NCBI GenBank assembly: GCA_016719015.1
Contig: JADKAZ010000004.1
Coordinates: forward strand, 1 to 64,000
Direction of reading: 5' to 3'
Origin: Chitinophagaceae bacterium
Lineage (GTDB): Bacteria > Bacteroidota > Bacteroidia > Chitinophagales > Chitinophagaceae
Length of the DNA stretch: 64,000 nt
The notes beneath the pieces are model-generated. The model was not told where the DNA came from. It saw nothing but the letters and a program-made list of their open reading frames with translations, and ran no database searches. The position numbers and the translations under genes are program-made. How positions within the stretch are numbered: the stretch's first letter is position 1; each line of letters starts with the position of its first letter. Of this stretch, positions 53,723 to 63,130 are shown piece after piece.

Positions 53723-55435
53723 ATGGCAAGCAAAAAGTATTTATTACTGGCAGGCATATTTTGTCTGTTAGCGTCGACCGGTTTCTCTCAACGAGTTGGA
53801 GCAAGTTATGACGTAAAAGATTCGTCTCTTGTTCCCAGCAAAAGAATGCCTCAACATTCTGAATTTCTGAACGGAACCTATAATTTTCCCGCAAAACCCC
53901 GCAATCAGTGGGAAATTGGTATTAAAGGCGGTTTATTCCAGGTTAGTGGTGATATCCCTGCAAAATTTGTATCTCCGGGTTTTGGATTGCATGTAAGAAA
54001 GGCCTTTGGCTATATCTTTTCCATGCGTCTTGAATATTTGTATGGAATAGGTAAGGGCCAACATTTCAGAGCTACTGAAAACTATGCAAAAAACCCTGCT
54101 TGGGGAGTTGCCATAGTAAATCCTGCTCAAAGGTACTCAGCCCCACAACAAATAACTGGAGCTGGTGGATTCCGTCAAATTGTTTCCTCTCAAACAGGGT
54201 TAGCTACTACTCCGTTTGAATATGTTTTTTACAACTATAAAACAAAAGTTCAGGATTTGTCACTTGAAGGAGTTCTTACTCTGAATAATGTACGCTTTCA
54301 CAAATCCAAAACTGGCTATAACGTATATGGATTTGCCGGTATCGGTGCAAGCATTTATGATACCAAAGTGAATGCCCTGGATGGTGCTAACAAGTATAAT
54401 TTTACTTCAATTGCGCAATCTGCTTATACTGACCGCAAGGATAAATTAAAGGAGCTTAAAAATTTCATGGATGACACTTATGAAACTCCTGCTGAAAATC
54501 ATGGAGATCGTCGTCCAAAGTTGTTTGGTGATACATTTAAACCATCTGCTACTATCGGTATGGGTATTGCCTTTAAATTAAGCAATAGGCTTAACCTGGC
54601 TTTGGAAGATCGTTGGACATTTATCAAAGATGATTTATTGGATGGCCAACGCTGGCAGGAAGCAGCATGGGGTGATGCGGTACAAACCCGTGACTTTGAT
54701 TCATATAATTATTTAAGTCTTGGTTTGAATATTAACTTAGGTGCTAAATCAGTTGAACCACTTTGGTGGCTTAACCCATTGGATTATGCTTACAGCGAAA
54801 TCCGCAATCCTCGTTTAATGCGTTTGCCAAAGCCAGTACTTCCTGATAGCGATGGCGATGGTGTGACTGATCAATTCGACCAGGAGCAAACACCTGCAGG
54901 TTGTCCTGTTGATAGCCATGGTGTTACTAAAGACACTGATGGTGATGGTATACCTGATTGTAAGGATAAAGAACTTATTACTCCAACATATTGCCAGCCA
55001 GTAGATGCAGATGGTATCGGTAAATGCCCATGTCCTGATGGTTGTGCTGGAATAGCACCTCCTGAAAAGACTTGCGCTGAATTAATGGGCTCATTGCCAA
55101 GTGTAGCTTTCAAAGCCAGCTCTAATAAGTTGGACGATGATGCTAAATCGGCTCTGGCTACAGTTGCAGCGAGATTGAGAAATAACCCAGGTTGTAAAGT
55201 AGTGGTTATAGGTTATTGTAACTCTACTAAAAAAGAGCAACAATTAAGCTGGGATCATGTAAATGCAGTTATTAACTATATGGTAGATAAAGAAGGTATT
55301 AGTGCAGATCGTTTCTTCTTTAACTATGGTAAAGAAGGTGGAGACTGTAATACAGTTGATCTTCGCCCGGCTGCTGAAGGTGAAACTGGAGATAACACAG
55401 TTGATCCTCCGCATCCAAACCTCCGTAAGAATTAA
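53723..55435 (+). CDS. OmpA family outer-membrane protein
   Basis: A 570-aa protein. The signal peptide ends GFSQ at about residue 23; a predicted beta-barrel spans about 55-355. Then come calcium-binding thrombospondin type 3-like repeats (DSDGDGVTDQFD, DTDGDGIPDCKD) with several Cys, and a C-terminal OmpA-like peptidoglycan-binding domain (about 450-545; VAFKASSNKLDDDAKSAL). In that domain the usual NxxLSxxRA segment is diverged (KEQQLSWDHVNAV), so peptidoglycan binding is less certain. A strong promoter and terminator bracket it as a single-gene unit. Confidence 0.9.
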   Translation: MASKKYLLLAGIFCLLASTGFSQRVGASYDVKDSSLVPSKRMPQHSEFLNGTYNFPAKPRNQWEIGIKGGLFQVSGDIPAKFVSPGFGLHVRKAFGYIFSMRLEYLYGIGKGQHFRATENYAKNPAWGVAIVNPAQRYSAPQQITGAGGFRQIVSSQTGLATTPFEYVFYNYKTKVQDLSLEGVLTLNNVRFHKSKTGYNVYGFAGIGASIYDTKVNALDGANKYNFTSIAQSAYTDRKDKLKELKNFMDDTYETPAENHGDRRPKLFGDTFKPSATIGMGIAFKLSNRLNLALEDRWTFIKDDLLDGQRWQEAAWGDAVQTRDFDSYNYLSLGLNINLGAKSVEPLWWLNPLDYAYSEIRNPRLMRLPKPVLPDSDGDGVTDQFDQEQTPAGCPVDSHGVTKDTDGDGIPDCKDKELITPTYCQPVDADGIGKCPCPDGCAGIAPPEKTCAELMGSLPSVAFKASSNKLDDDAKSALATVAARLRNNPGCKVVVIGYCNSTKKEQQLSWDHVNAVINYMVDKEGISADRFFFNYGKEGGDCNTVDLRPAAEGETGDNTVDPPHPNLRKN

Positions 55436-55455
55436 TAGGATACTTTTTTGCTGAT

Positions 55456-55493
55456 AAACAAACCCTCCCGATTTCGGGAGGGTTTGTTTTTTT
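55456..55493 (+). terminator. Intrinsic terminator of the OmpA-family gene
   Basis: A 16-bp stem AAACAAACCCTCCCGA / TCGGGAGGGTTTGTTT with a TT centre, followed by T to 55493. Confidence 0.9.
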
Positions 55494-55627
55494 ACTTACT
55501 CAATACTAATTGCCCTACAATACTTTTGTGGTGACCATACCAATTTATCAGAATGTTCCCTTTATCAAAATCTTAACTGCCGGCTTTACAGTATTATCTT
55601 TTTTCCGTATAATTTGCCAGTATCTGT

Positions 55628-55635
55628 TAACTTTG
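55628..55635 (+). promoter_or_regulatory. Promoter -7 element of bamD
   Basis: TAACTTTG matches TAnnTTTG and lies 10 bp before ATG 55646, giving a very short leader. The -33 match is weak. Confidence 0.55.
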
Positions 55636-55645
55636 CAAACCTTTT

Positions 55646-56464
55646 ATGAAATATACCTGGATTATAATAATTGGCCTTTTTCTAACCGGTTGTAGTAGCA
55701 AGGGAATTGGTAAACTTTTGAAGAGTCCTGACCCGGCGTACAAGCTTCGTATGGCAGAGCAATATTTTGCAAAGAAAAAATATATGCTTGCCCAACAGGT
55801 CTATGAGGATGTAATGCCTTACTACAAGGCCAGTAAAGAATTTGAAGACATTTATTATAAGTATGCTTATTGTGCCTATTATATGGCAGATTACATGAGT
55901 GCTGAAAATCTATTTAAAAGCTACCTGGAAATATTTCCGACCAGTATAAGGGCTGAGGAAGTAGATTACATGAGGGCTTATTCCTATTATAAACAATCAC
56001 CCAAACCTGAATTGGACCAAACAAATACCATTAAGGCGATGGGGATGATGCAGACATTTATTAATACTCACCCCGGATCTGCCAGAAACAAAGAGGCAAC
56101 AGAAATTATTGATATTTGCAGGGGTAAGCTGGAAAAAAAGGATTATCAAAGTGCCCGGTTATATTATGATATGGGACAGTTTAGAGCATCTGGTGTATCT
56201 TTTACAACACTTTTAAATGTTTATCCCGAATCAATAATTGCAGATGAATATAAACTGATGATTATAAAATCATACTATCGCTTTGCTGAATTGAGTGTAG
56301 AAGAAAAAAAAGTGGAAAGATTTGAACAGGTAATCACCGAGTGTAATGAGTTTACGGACAGATTTCCTGATAGTAAATTAAAAAAAGAAGCAGAAAATTT
56401 TTTGAACTTATCGCAAACCAATATTAAAAATTTAAATAATGAGCAAGTTAAGACGTCAGCTTAG
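55646..56464 (+). CDS. bamD: Outer membrane assembly lipoprotein BamD
   Basis: A 272-aa periplasmic lipoprotein of the beta-barrel assembly machine. The lipobox is FLTGCSS (Cys16). The mature part consists of TPR-like helical repeats, for example AEQYFAKKKYMLAQQVYEDV, YYKYAYCAYYMADY and SARLYYDMGQFRASGVSF. The C-terminus overlaps the rpoZ gene by 26 bp. The cluster bamD-rpoZ-coaBC is common in Bacteroidota. Confidence 0.93.
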   Translation: MKYTWIIIIGLFLTGCSSKGIGKLLKSPDPAYKLRMAEQYFAKKKYMLAQQVYEDVMPYYKASKEFEDIYYKYAYCAYYMADYMSAENLFKSYLEIFPTSIRAEEVDYMRAYSYYKQSPKPELDQTNTIKAMGMMQTFINTHPGSARNKEATEIIDICRGKLEKKDYQSARLYYDMGQFRASGVSFTTLLNVYPESIIADEYKLMIIKSYYRFAELSVEEKKVERFEQVITECNEFTDRFPDSKLKKEAENFLNLSQTNIKNLNNEQVKTSA

Positions 56465-56780
56465 TGCTGGTATCACTAATAATGTGGAAACCCGTAACCT
56501 TGATGATATTAAGGCAAAAACAGGTAATCTGTATGAATCAATTTCAATTGTTGGTAAAAGAGCCAATCAAATTAATATCTCACTTAAGGAAGAGCTGCAC
56601 AATAAATTGGAGGAGTTTGCAAGTCATACGGACAGCCTCGAAGAAATCCATGAGAATAAGGAACAAATCGAAATTTCAAGGGCTTATGAAAGAATGCCAA
56701 ATCCGGCATTACTGGCTACCCAGGAATTTCTGGATGATAAAGTTTATTTCCGCAGGGGTGAAGATGAGCTTTTTAGCTAA
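56439..56780 (+). CDS. rpoZ: RNA polymerase omega subunit (Bacteroidota type)
   Basis: A 113-aa protein of the Bacteroidota omega-like family, which helps assemble RNA polymerase. Its core VETRNLDDIKAKTGNLYESI and VGKRANQINISLKEEL match the omega fold, followed by an acidic region and PNPALLATQEFLDDKVYFR. It starts inside bamD (ATG 56439), a sign of coupled translation, and is followed by an intrinsic terminator. Confidence 0.88.
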   Translation: MSKLRRQLSAGITNNVETRNLDDIKAKTGNLYESISIVGKRANQINISLKEELHNKLEEFASHTDSLEEIHENKEQIEISRAYERMPNPALLATQEFLDDKVYFRRGEDELFS

Positions 56781-56810
56781 TTTTTTTTAGCGACACTTTG
56801 AAGTATTTAC

Positions 56811-56840
56811 AGCGATGGATTCCCGTCGCTTTTTCTTTTT
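56811..56840 (+). terminator. Intrinsic terminator after rpoZ
   Basis: AGCGATGG / CCGTCGCT (8 pairs, one G-T), loop ATTC, followed by TTTTCTTTTT. Confidence 0.8.
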
Positions 56841-56884
56841 AGAAGGCTTTTTTAAACCAGTTATGACCTTTCTTCAGTAAATGG

Positions 56885-56892
56885 TATTTTTG
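56885..56892 (+). promoter_or_regulatory. Promoter -7 element of coaBC
   Basis: TATTTTTG matches TAnnTTTG and ends 7 bp before ATG 56900, so transcripts would be nearly leaderless. It lies after the rpoZ terminator. Confidence 0.55.
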
Positions 56893-56899
56893 ATACGAC

Positions 56900-58096
56900 A
56901 TGATAAAGGGTAAGAAAATATTATTGGGTGTTACAGGTAGTATAGCTGCCTATAAATCAATTTACCTGGTTCGGTTATTGGTAAAGGCCGGGGCTGAAGT
57001 GAAAGTAATTGTAACCCCCGCAGCGAAAGATTTTGTTTCGACTCTAACATTATCAACCCTTAGTCGAAACCCGGTAATGGTTGATTTATTTGATGAAGAA
57101 AGCTGGTCAAACCATGTGATGCTGGGTCGTTGGGCAGATGTAATGATAATAGCCCCTCTCAGCTGCAATACGCTGGCCAAAATGGCCACGGGGCAATGTG
57201 ACAATCTGTTGCTCGCAACTTATTTGTCAGCAACCTGCCCTGTAGTGGTGGCTCCTGCAATGGACGAGGATATGTGGAATCATCCAGCAACGAAAGAAAA
57301 TCTCAGGAAACTTGAGTCTTTTGGCAACAATATTATTCCTGTAGAGAAAGGGGATTTAGCCAGTGGTCTATATGGTGAGGGAAGAATGGCTGAACCTGAG
57401 CAAATCCTTGCATATATTTCTTCAAATTTTTTTTTGACCCGACCATTGGCAGGTAAAAAGGCTGTAATAACTGCGGGGCCAACATACGAACCCATTGATC
57501 CCGTTCGTTTTATTGGAAATAATTCGTCAGGGAAAATGGGTATTGCTATTGCAAAGGAATTGGAACAACGGGGCGCTGAGGTAACACTTATCATTGGACC
57601 AACACAAATTGATATATCTGAAAATGGAATTTCGCTGGTTAAGGTAAAAACTGCTGACGAAATGTATACAGCGGTTACGGATAGGTTTGCGGAATCGGAT
57701 ATAACGATCATGGCTGCCGCAGTGGCTGATTATACACCTGTTGCACCAGCCCCGGAAAAAATAAAGAAACAGGCAGAACATCTTACTGTGGAACTTGTCA
57801 GAACAAAGGATATTTTGAAAAGCCTGGGTGAGAAGAAAAGCAAAGGGCAAATTCTTGTGGGCTTTGCACTGGAAACTACGAATGAGAAACAGTATGCAAT
57901 GGATAAGTTGCAAAAGAAAAATGCGGATATGATTGTTTTAAACTCGTTAAATGATACAGGTGCAGGTTTTGGATATGATACCAATAAGATTACTATTTTC
58001 GAAAAAGGTGGTCAGGAGTTTAATTTTGCTACTAAATCGAAAAAAGCAGTGGCAAAAGATATTATTGATACAATAATCAGGCTTTACTATGCATAA
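56900..58096 (+). CDS. coaBC: Bifunctional phosphopantothenoylcysteine synthetase/decarboxylase
   Basis: A 398-aa cytoplasmic flavoenzyme of coenzyme A biosynthesis. The N-terminal CoaC domain (about 1-180) shows GVTGSIAAYKS, the active-site His in SWSNHVMLGRWAD, and PAMDEDMWNHP. The C-terminal CoaB domain has AGPTYEPIDPVRFIGNNSS, AAAVADYTP and PEKIKK. It converts 4'-phosphopantothenate with cysteine and a nucleotide triphosphate to phosphopantetheine. It overlaps the next gene by 8 bp. Confidence 0.96.
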   Translation: MIKGKKILLGVTGSIAAYKSIYLVRLLVKAGAEVKVIVTPAAKDFVSTLTLSTLSRNPVMVDLFDEESWSNHVMLGRWADVMIIAPLSCNTLAKMATGQCDNLLLATYLSATCPVVVAPAMDEDMWNHPATKENLRKLESFGNNIIPVEKGDLASGLYGEGRMAEPEQILAYISSNFFLTRPLAGKKAVITAGPTYEPIDPVRFIGNNSSGKMGIAIAKELEQRGAEVTLIIGPTQIDISENGISLVKVKTADEMYTAVTDRFAESDITIMAAAVADYTPVAPAPEKIKKQAEHLTVELVRTKDILKSLGEKKSKGQILVGFALETTNEKQYAMDKLQKKNADMIVLNSLNDTGAGFGYDTNKITIFEKGGQEFNFATKSKKAVAKDIIDTIIRLYYA

Positions 58097-59006
58097 AAAA
58101 ATAATAGCTGCTTTCGCATTGGTTGGCCTTGCAATAGTTGCACAAGGACAAGAAATTCAGGCCCGGTTGACTGTTATTACCCCTAAAATAAGTACCCAGG
58201 TTGACAAAAAGGTTTTCCAGACGCTACAGTCCTCCCTGACTAATTTTTTGAATAATCGGAGGTGGACAACTGACGCTTTTCAACCCAACGAAAAAATTCA
58301 ATGTAACTTTTTGCTGAGTATAGAACAGGAACTTGGTAATAATGTATATAAAGCAAAATTAACTGTACAGGCGGCCCGTCCCATATACAGTACTACATAC
58401 GATTCACCTATCATGAACTTTCTTGATGATAATGTCACCTTTCGATATGTAGAGTTTCAGCCGGTAGAGTTTAATGAAAACCGTGTCCAGGGTAACGATC
58501 CGTTAGCAGGGAATATCACCGCCGTATTAGCCTATTATGTTAACCTGATCCTTGGATTTGATTACGGCTCTTTTTCAATACGTGGTGGTGATGTATATTT
58601 TCAGAAAGCCTGGAATATTGTGAATAACGCCCCGGAGAGTAGCCAAATTTCAGGTTGGAAATCATTTGAAAGTCTTCGTAACCGTTACTGGCTGGCAGAA
58701 AATCTTAATAATAACAGATTTGCACTGATGCATGATGCATTATATTCTTATTATAGAAATGGGATGGATTTGTTTTATGAAAATGAAGATGCCGGCCGGA
58801 ATGGAATCCTGAATTGCCTCAATTTTCTTAATACTGTCAATACGGAAAATCCCAATTCTATGGTGATGCAGTTTTTTTTCCAGGGGAAAAGTAATGAACT
58901 GGTAAAAGTGTTTAGCAAGGCCGGTGCTGAGCAAAAGAACAGAGCAAGAGAATTACTTACCCGGCTTGATGTAACTAATGGGGCTGCTTACAAAGAATTA
59001 AGATGA
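58089..59006 (+). CDS. DUF4835 family protein (PorD-like)
   Basis: A 305-aa secreted protein with signal peptide ending near AQGQ. Conserved segments such as QARLTVITPKISTQVDKKVF, FLNNRRWT, YVEFQPVEFNENR and AYYVNLILGFDYGSFS define the DUF4835 family. Members of this family are sometimes annotated as the T9SS component PorD; I recall this from family knowledge and cannot prove it here. It overlaps coaBC by 8 bp and the next gene by 4 bp (ATGA), so all three are translationally coupled. Confidence 0.88.
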   Translation: MHKKIIAAFALVGLAIVAQGQEIQARLTVITPKISTQVDKKVFQTLQSSLTNFLNNRRWTTDAFQPNEKIQCNFLLSIEQELGNNVYKAKLTVQAARPIYSTTYDSPIMNFLDDNVTFRYVEFQPVEFNENRVQGNDPLAGNITAVLAYYVNLILGFDYGSFSIRGGDVYFQKAWNIVNNAPESSQISGWKSFESLRNRYWLAENLNNNRFALMHDALYSYYRNGMDLFYENEDAGRNGILNCLNFLNTVNTENPNSMVMQFFFQGKSNELVKVFSKAGAEQKNRARELLTRLDVTNGAAYKELR

Positions 59007-59458
59007 AAATATTTTTTTTACTACTTTTTGTAGTAGTTATTGATGCCGGATGTAAAAGCAAAAACAGTGAAGTCTTACCTCCGAAAAAAATGCAGGCTTT
59101 ATTATGGGATATGATGAGAGCCGATCAATTTTTAGCAGATTATGTATTGAATAAGGACACCTCAATCAATAGAATCACCGAAAGCCTGAAACACTATCAA
59201 CGGATATTTGCCATTCATAATGTAAGTAAAGAAGAGTTTCAATACAGTTTTTCCTATTATAGAAATCATCCGGTGCTTTTTAAAGCTATAATGGATTCAA
59301 TAAACGAACCGGAGAAAATTATTCCCGTAGCACCAGCTTCGTCGGAGCCGCTCACAGACTCAATGATAGCTCTACCTGATACTGTAAACAAAGTTCAAAT
59401 AAAATCCTTGCCTGAAGCAAAGCCGCCATCAAAAAAAGTGAGACCTGTATCCTACTAA
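59003..59458 (+). CDS. DUF4296 family lipoprotein
   Basis: A 151-aa protein with lipobox IDAGC (Cys17). The central region (MQALLWDMMRADQFL, FSYYRNHPVLFKAIMDSI) is typical of DUF4296, a small periplasmic helical family found across Bacteroidota with no known function. The tail is Pro/Lys-rich and probably disordered. It starts with an ATGA overlap on the DUF4835 gene. Confidence 0.85.
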   Translation: MKIFFLLLFVVVIDAGCKSKNSEVLPPKKMQALLWDMMRADQFLADYVLNKDTSINRITESLKHYQRIFAIHNVSKEEFQYSFSYYRNHPVLFKAIMDSINEPEKIIPVAPASSEPLTDSMIALPDTVNKVQIKSLPEAKPPSKKVRPVSY

Positions 59459-59514
59459 ATTAGATGCCCGATTGATAAAACAACTTTCCTAATTTTAGGG
59501 CCTAATTTTTTTAC

Positions 59515-60213
59515 ATGAATAAGGTTATAAGTTCAGCAGAAGAAGCGATCAAAGACATACAGGATAATGCAGTACTTATGCTGGGAGGTTTTGGATTATG
59601 TGGTATTCCTGAAAACTGTATTGCTGCGTTAGTTAAAAACGGAATAAAGAACCTTACCTGTATTTCTAATAATGCCGGAGTTGATGATTTTGGTATTGGA
59701 TTAATGCTGAAACAGAAGCAAGTCAGAAAAATGATATCTTCTTATGTTGGCGAGAATGCAGAGTTTGAACGGCAATTACTCAGTGGGGAGTTGGAAGTAG
59801 AATTGATTCCACAAGGCACATTAGCTACCCGTTGTTTGGCGGCTGGCTATGGAATGCCTGCTATTTTTACACCTGCTGGTGTAGGTACAGAAGTTGCCAG
59901 CGGAAAAGAAACCAGGGAATTTAATGGAAAAGAATATTTAATGGAGTATGCTTTTGAAGCTGACTTTGCAATTGTAAAGGCTTGGAAAGGAGATACCGAT
60001 GGTAACCTGGTGTATAAAGAAACAGCCCGGAATTTTAATCCGCTGATGGCCATGGCCGGAAAAATTACCATTGCAGAAGTAGAAGAACTGGTACCGGCAG
60101 GTAAACTGGACCCCAACAATATTCATACACCCGGTATTTATGTGCATCGGATTTTCCAGGGACTGAGTTACGAAAAAAGAATTGAACAGCTTACGATAAG
60201 AAAGAATGTATAA
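59515..60213 (+). CDS. scoA: 3-oxoacid CoA-transferase subunit A
   Basis: A 232-aa alpha subunit of a succinyl-CoA:3-ketoacid type CoA transferase, which moves CoA between succinate and acetoacetate. GGFGLCGIPENCIAAL is the family signature, and IFTPAGVGTEVASGKE and HTPGIYVHRIFQG are also typical. The subunit lacks the catalytic Glu, which is in the next gene, 11 bp downstream. Together they support ketone body or acetoacetate use in the cytoplasm. Confidence 0.94.
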   Translation: MNKVISSAEEAIKDIQDNAVLMLGGFGLCGIPENCIAALVKNGIKNLTCISNNAGVDDFGIGLMLKQKQVRKMISSYVGENAEFERQLLSGELEVELIPQGTLATRCLAAGYGMPAIFTPAGVGTEVASGKETREFNGKEYLMEYAFEADFAIVKAWKGDTDGNLVYKETARNFNPLMAMAGKITIAEVEELVPAGKLDPNNIHTPGIYVHRIFQGLSYEKRIEQLTIRKNV

Positions 60214-60224
60214 AAACTAGTAGC

Positions 60225-60881
60225 ATGGCATTAACAAAAGAACAGATAGCGCAACGCATTGCCAAAGAGCTGAGAGATGGTTACTATGTAAACCTGGGAA
60301 TTGGTATTCCTACGTTGGTCGCCAATTATATTCCGGATGGGATGAATGTTGTATTACAGAGTGAGAATGGCCTTCTGGGTATGGGGCCTTTTCCATATGA
60401 AGGCGAAGAAGACCCGGATCTTATCAATGCAGGTAAGCAAACAATTACTACAGTCCCGGGGTCTGCTTTTTTTGACTCTGCAATGAGTTTTGGAATGATA
60501 AGAGCCGGTAAAGTTGACTTAACAGTGTTAGGAGCCATGGAAGTTAGCGAGGAAGGTGATATTGCCAACTGGAAAATACCCGGTAAAATGGTGAAAGGAA
60601 TGGGTGGAGCTATGGACCTAGTGGCCAGTGCCAAAAACATTATTGTAGCAATGATGCACAGTAACCCTAAAGGTGAATCAAAACTTTTACCAAAATGCAC
60701 ATTACCACTTACCGGAGTGAAATGTGTAAAAAAAATTGTTTCTGATATTGCAGTCCTTGATGTAACTCCGGAAGGTTTCAAACTACTTGAACGGGCACCT
60801 GGTGTATCAGTAGACGAGATACGATTAAAGACGGCTGGCAAATTGATTATCGAAGGGGAAATACCAGAGATGACATTTTAA
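60225..60881 (+). CDS. scoB: 3-oxoacid CoA-transferase subunit B
   Basis: A 218-aa beta subunit with the catalytic glutamate (Glu47) in QSENGLLGMGPFP and the GIGIPTLVANY block. CVKKIVSDIAVLDVTPEGF near the C-terminus is normal. It forms the enzyme with subunit A, which immediately precedes it. It converges on the response regulator gene with only 7 bp between. Confidence 0.95.
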   Translation: MALTKEQIAQRIAKELRDGYYVNLGIGIPTLVANYIPDGMNVVLQSENGLLGMGPFPYEGEEDPDLINAGKQTITTVPGSAFFDSAMSFGMIRAGKVDLTVLGAMEVSEEGDIANWKIPGKMVKGMGGAMDLVASAKNIIVAMMHSNPKGESKLLPKCTLPLTGVKCVKKIVSDIAVLDVTPEGFKLLERAPGVSVDEIRLKTAGKLIIEGEIPEMTF

Positions 60882-60888
60882 CCAGTAA

Positions 60889-61539
60889 TTAATCGATAAG
60901 ATTATTCTTCACAGCAAAGAATACCAGCCCTGCTGTATTCTTACTCCCAAATCGTTCCATAAGCCTGTCCTTAATGGCCTCTACTGTTCTGGGGCTGATT
61001 TCCATTTTCTGGGCTATTTCAGCCGCGGTAAACTCCATACAAATAAAACGAAGCACATCTTTTTCTTTATCACTTAAAGTAATCTCACTATTGAGAGAAG
61101 GCACTACTTTTTGACGGGAATGAGATTTTTTTAGCAATATGCGGTTCACAAAATTATTGAGGTAGTAACCTTTCTCATAAACCTCCATTATGGCCCGCCG
61201 AATTTCCTGGGGCTCTGCATTTTTCAGCAGGTAACCATTGGCGCCATTTTCCATCAGGTGATAAACGAACCGTTCATCTTCGTACATACTTAAAATCAAT
61301 ACTTTTATCTGTGGGTATTGTTTGCTGATTGTCTTAGTAGCTTCAATTCCATCTTTGCCCGGCATACGTAAATCCATCAGCACAACATCGGGTTCTGCAG
61401 CCGGCAAACCATTCAGCAGTTCATCCCCATTTTCTGCTTCAAATACAAACTTGATATTGGTAAAAGGCCGAAGAGAAAGAATAACTCCCTTGCGAAAAAT
61501 TTTGTGATCATCAGCAATAGCTACCTTAATGGGTCCCAT
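60889..61539 (-). CDS. NarL/FixJ-family response regulator
   Basis: A 216-aa transcription factor. The receiver domain has phosphoacceptor Asp56 in DVVLMDLRMPG, an acidic pair at 10-11 and Lys106 in GYLLKN. The C-terminal LuxR-type helix-turn-helix is LSDKEKDVLRFICMEFTAAEIAQ followed by SPRTVEAIKDRLMERF. It is encoded 48 bp downstream of its likely kinase, and both follow a 7TM protein gene. Target genes are not known. Confidence 0.93.
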   Translation of the reverse strand: MGPIKVAIADDHKIFRKGVILSLRPFTNIKFVFEAENGDELLNGLPAAEPDVVLMDLRMPGKDGIEATKTISKQYPQIKVLILSMYEDERFVYHLMENGANGYLLKNAEPQEIRRAIMEVYEKGYYLNNFVNRILLKKSHSRQKVVPSLNSEITLSDKEKDVLRFICMEFTAAEIAQKMEISPRTVEAIKDRLMERFGSKNTAGLVFFAVKNNLID

Positions 61540-61587
61540 AGTTATCAGATAATGGATAAAATTAACAAATTCCGGTCACTTGGTCGC

Positions 61588-62415
61588 TTATTGGTAAGGT
61601 TCGTCTTTAGGTAACTCAATCGTTACTTTATAATAGGTCTGTGAAATATCTTTTTCAAAATTAATATTGCCCTGCACTACCCGCAGCCGGCTACTGATAT
61701 TCTTTAATCCAAGACCAACATTGCTTTTATTCAATTTATCAAAATCAGATTGTACAATTCCGCGGCCATCATGATGAATACGGAGATAGAATTTATCTGC
61801 ATGTACATTCTGAGTCAAATGAATAAAACTGGCACTGCTGTGCTTAAGTATATTATTGATAAGCTCCTGTACAATCCGGAAGATGATCAATTCTTTTTCT
61901 CCTTTTAACCGGTCTTTGTATTCATGAAAACGGCTGCTGGCATTGATAGCCCCTGAGCCACTGATTTTTTGAAACAGATCATTAATAGCTGACTCTAACC
62001 CGAAATTTTTTAGTGTAGGAGGCATCAGGCTATGGCTGATGTTACGAACAAGTTGTATGGTGTCATCTATAATCTGTCTGGCCTGGAAGATGGACTGTAA
62101 CTGTGTGGCTTTATCCTGATTTACCAGGTTCTCGTTCAGGTAAAGACGGGCAGTTGCCAATAAGGGACCTGCATCATCATGAAGATCAGCAGCAAGGCGC
62201 TGGCGTTCTTCCTCCTGAAGTTTAATAGAGGCACTTAGGAGTATTTTCTGCTGCTCTTGTTCCATTTGGTTGATCTTATTCTGAAATCGTAATACCCGGC
62301 GCTGATGGAGAATAATGAATATGATAAGACTTACAGTGAGCACCACCATACCCAGTGTGCCTAAGAAAAGCACAGTGGAAACTCCGGATTGGTTGGTGGC
62401 TTGCAGGAAGAACAT
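61588..62415 (-). CDS. Sensor histidine kinase (HisKA_3 type)
   Basis: A 275-aa kinase with one transmembrane segment (about 14-37), a short coiled coil, a HisKA_3 dimerisation domain with phosphoacceptor His79 in RLAADLHDDAGPLLA, and an HATPase domain with QELINNILKHSSA (N-box), DGRGI and VGLGLKNISSR. It has no extracellular sensor domain, so it may sense through the membrane or through the 7TM protein encoded 19 bp upstream. It should phosphorylate the NarL-type regulator downstream. Confidence 0.93.
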   Translation of the reverse strand: MFFLQATNQSGVSTVLFLGTLGMVVLTVSLIIFIILHQRRVLRFQNKINQMEQEQQKILLSASIKLQEEERQRLAADLHDDAGPLLATARLYLNENLVNQDKATQLQSIFQARQIIDDTIQLVRNISHSLMPPTLKNFGLESAINDLFQKISGSGAINASSRFHEYKDRLKGEKELIIFRIVQELINNILKHSSASFIHLTQNVHADKFYLRIHHDGRGIVQSDFDKLNKSNVGLGLKNISSRLRVVQGNINFEKDISQTYYKVTIELPKDEPYQ

Positions 62416-62434
62416 AATGGTTGGTGGTTGAGTT

Positions 62435-63130
62435 TTAAATCATATCTAGTTTCGGTACAGAAAGCGGTTTCTTTTTCACATTATTTATGGGATACCGATT
62501 GTAAATAAATATTGCTGTAATAAAAAGTACGTTTTTCAAAACTTCTGCCAGGTAAGTAATGTTTCCGAAGGTATTGATCTCTTCTTTACTAAGGTGATTA
62601 ATCATAATATAGAAAAAGAATGAACCTCCCAGGTATAGTAGGATACCAACAGCCAACCAGAAACAATAATGGTTATATATATAGTCGCCAGAAAGTTTTT
62701 TTGAAAATTCATAGAAGAAAATGAATATGTAAATGAATAGCAAAATTGTCTCAATACCAATGGGGACGGAATCAAGTTTTTTAAGCTCACTGATATTTAC
62801 ATAGATAACCTGGAAAGCAAGAAATAACAAAGAACAAGTAACTATGAATCGCTTGTGTCTTACCTGCTGCGCATTATACCAGAAGAAAAAAGAAAAAGTA
62901 AAATATTCTAGGGTTGTATATAAGATTTGGAGATAAAACGTCATGTCTTTGTGAAGCCTGACATTCGTTTGAACGGTGAGCAAAACGAAAAAAAGAATTC
63001 CATAAACCCCGAGAAGAGCGGGGCCTTTGTCTTTCTTCTTCTTAGAAACAAAAAAAGCCAGTGTAATAAGAAGGTAACTATATATGACAATATGCAAAGA
63101 AAGCTTTTCTATAACTTTGGATTTCTCCAA
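62435..63130 (-). CDS. Seven-transmembrane protein, putative sensor partner
   Basis: A 231-aa protein with seven hydrophobic segments, for example LHIVIYSYLLITLAFF, FFVLLTVQT, CFWLAVGILLYLGGSFFFY and VLFITAIFIY. I do not recognise a named family. It lies 19 bp upstream of the histidine kinase and probably forms one operon with it and the response regulator, which hints at a membrane sensing role. The start is uncertain: the frame opens at TTG 63130, but a TATTTTTG promoter-like element overlaps that codon (63128-63135), so TTG 63097 is an alternative. Confidence 0.7.
   Translation of the reverse strand: MEKSKVIEKLSLHIVIYSYLLITLAFFVSKKKKDKGPALLGVYGILFFVLLTVQTNVRLHKDMTFYLQILYTTLEYFTFSFFFWYNAQQVRHKRFIVTCSLLFLAFQVIYVNISELKKLDSVPIGIETILLFIYIFIFFYEFSKKLSGDYIYNHYCFWLAVGILLYLGGSFFFYIMINHLSKEEINTFGNITYLAEVLKNVLFITAIFIYNRYPINNVKKKPLSVPKLDMI

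Noticed and set aside
55510..55695. A 61-codon frame upstream of bamD
   Set aside because: It overlaps the bamD promoter element and start in another frame and has no recognisable feature.
60326..60841. A 171-codon antisense frame within scoB
   Set aside because: The sense gene has the catalytic glutamate and family signatures; the antisense frame is a by-product.
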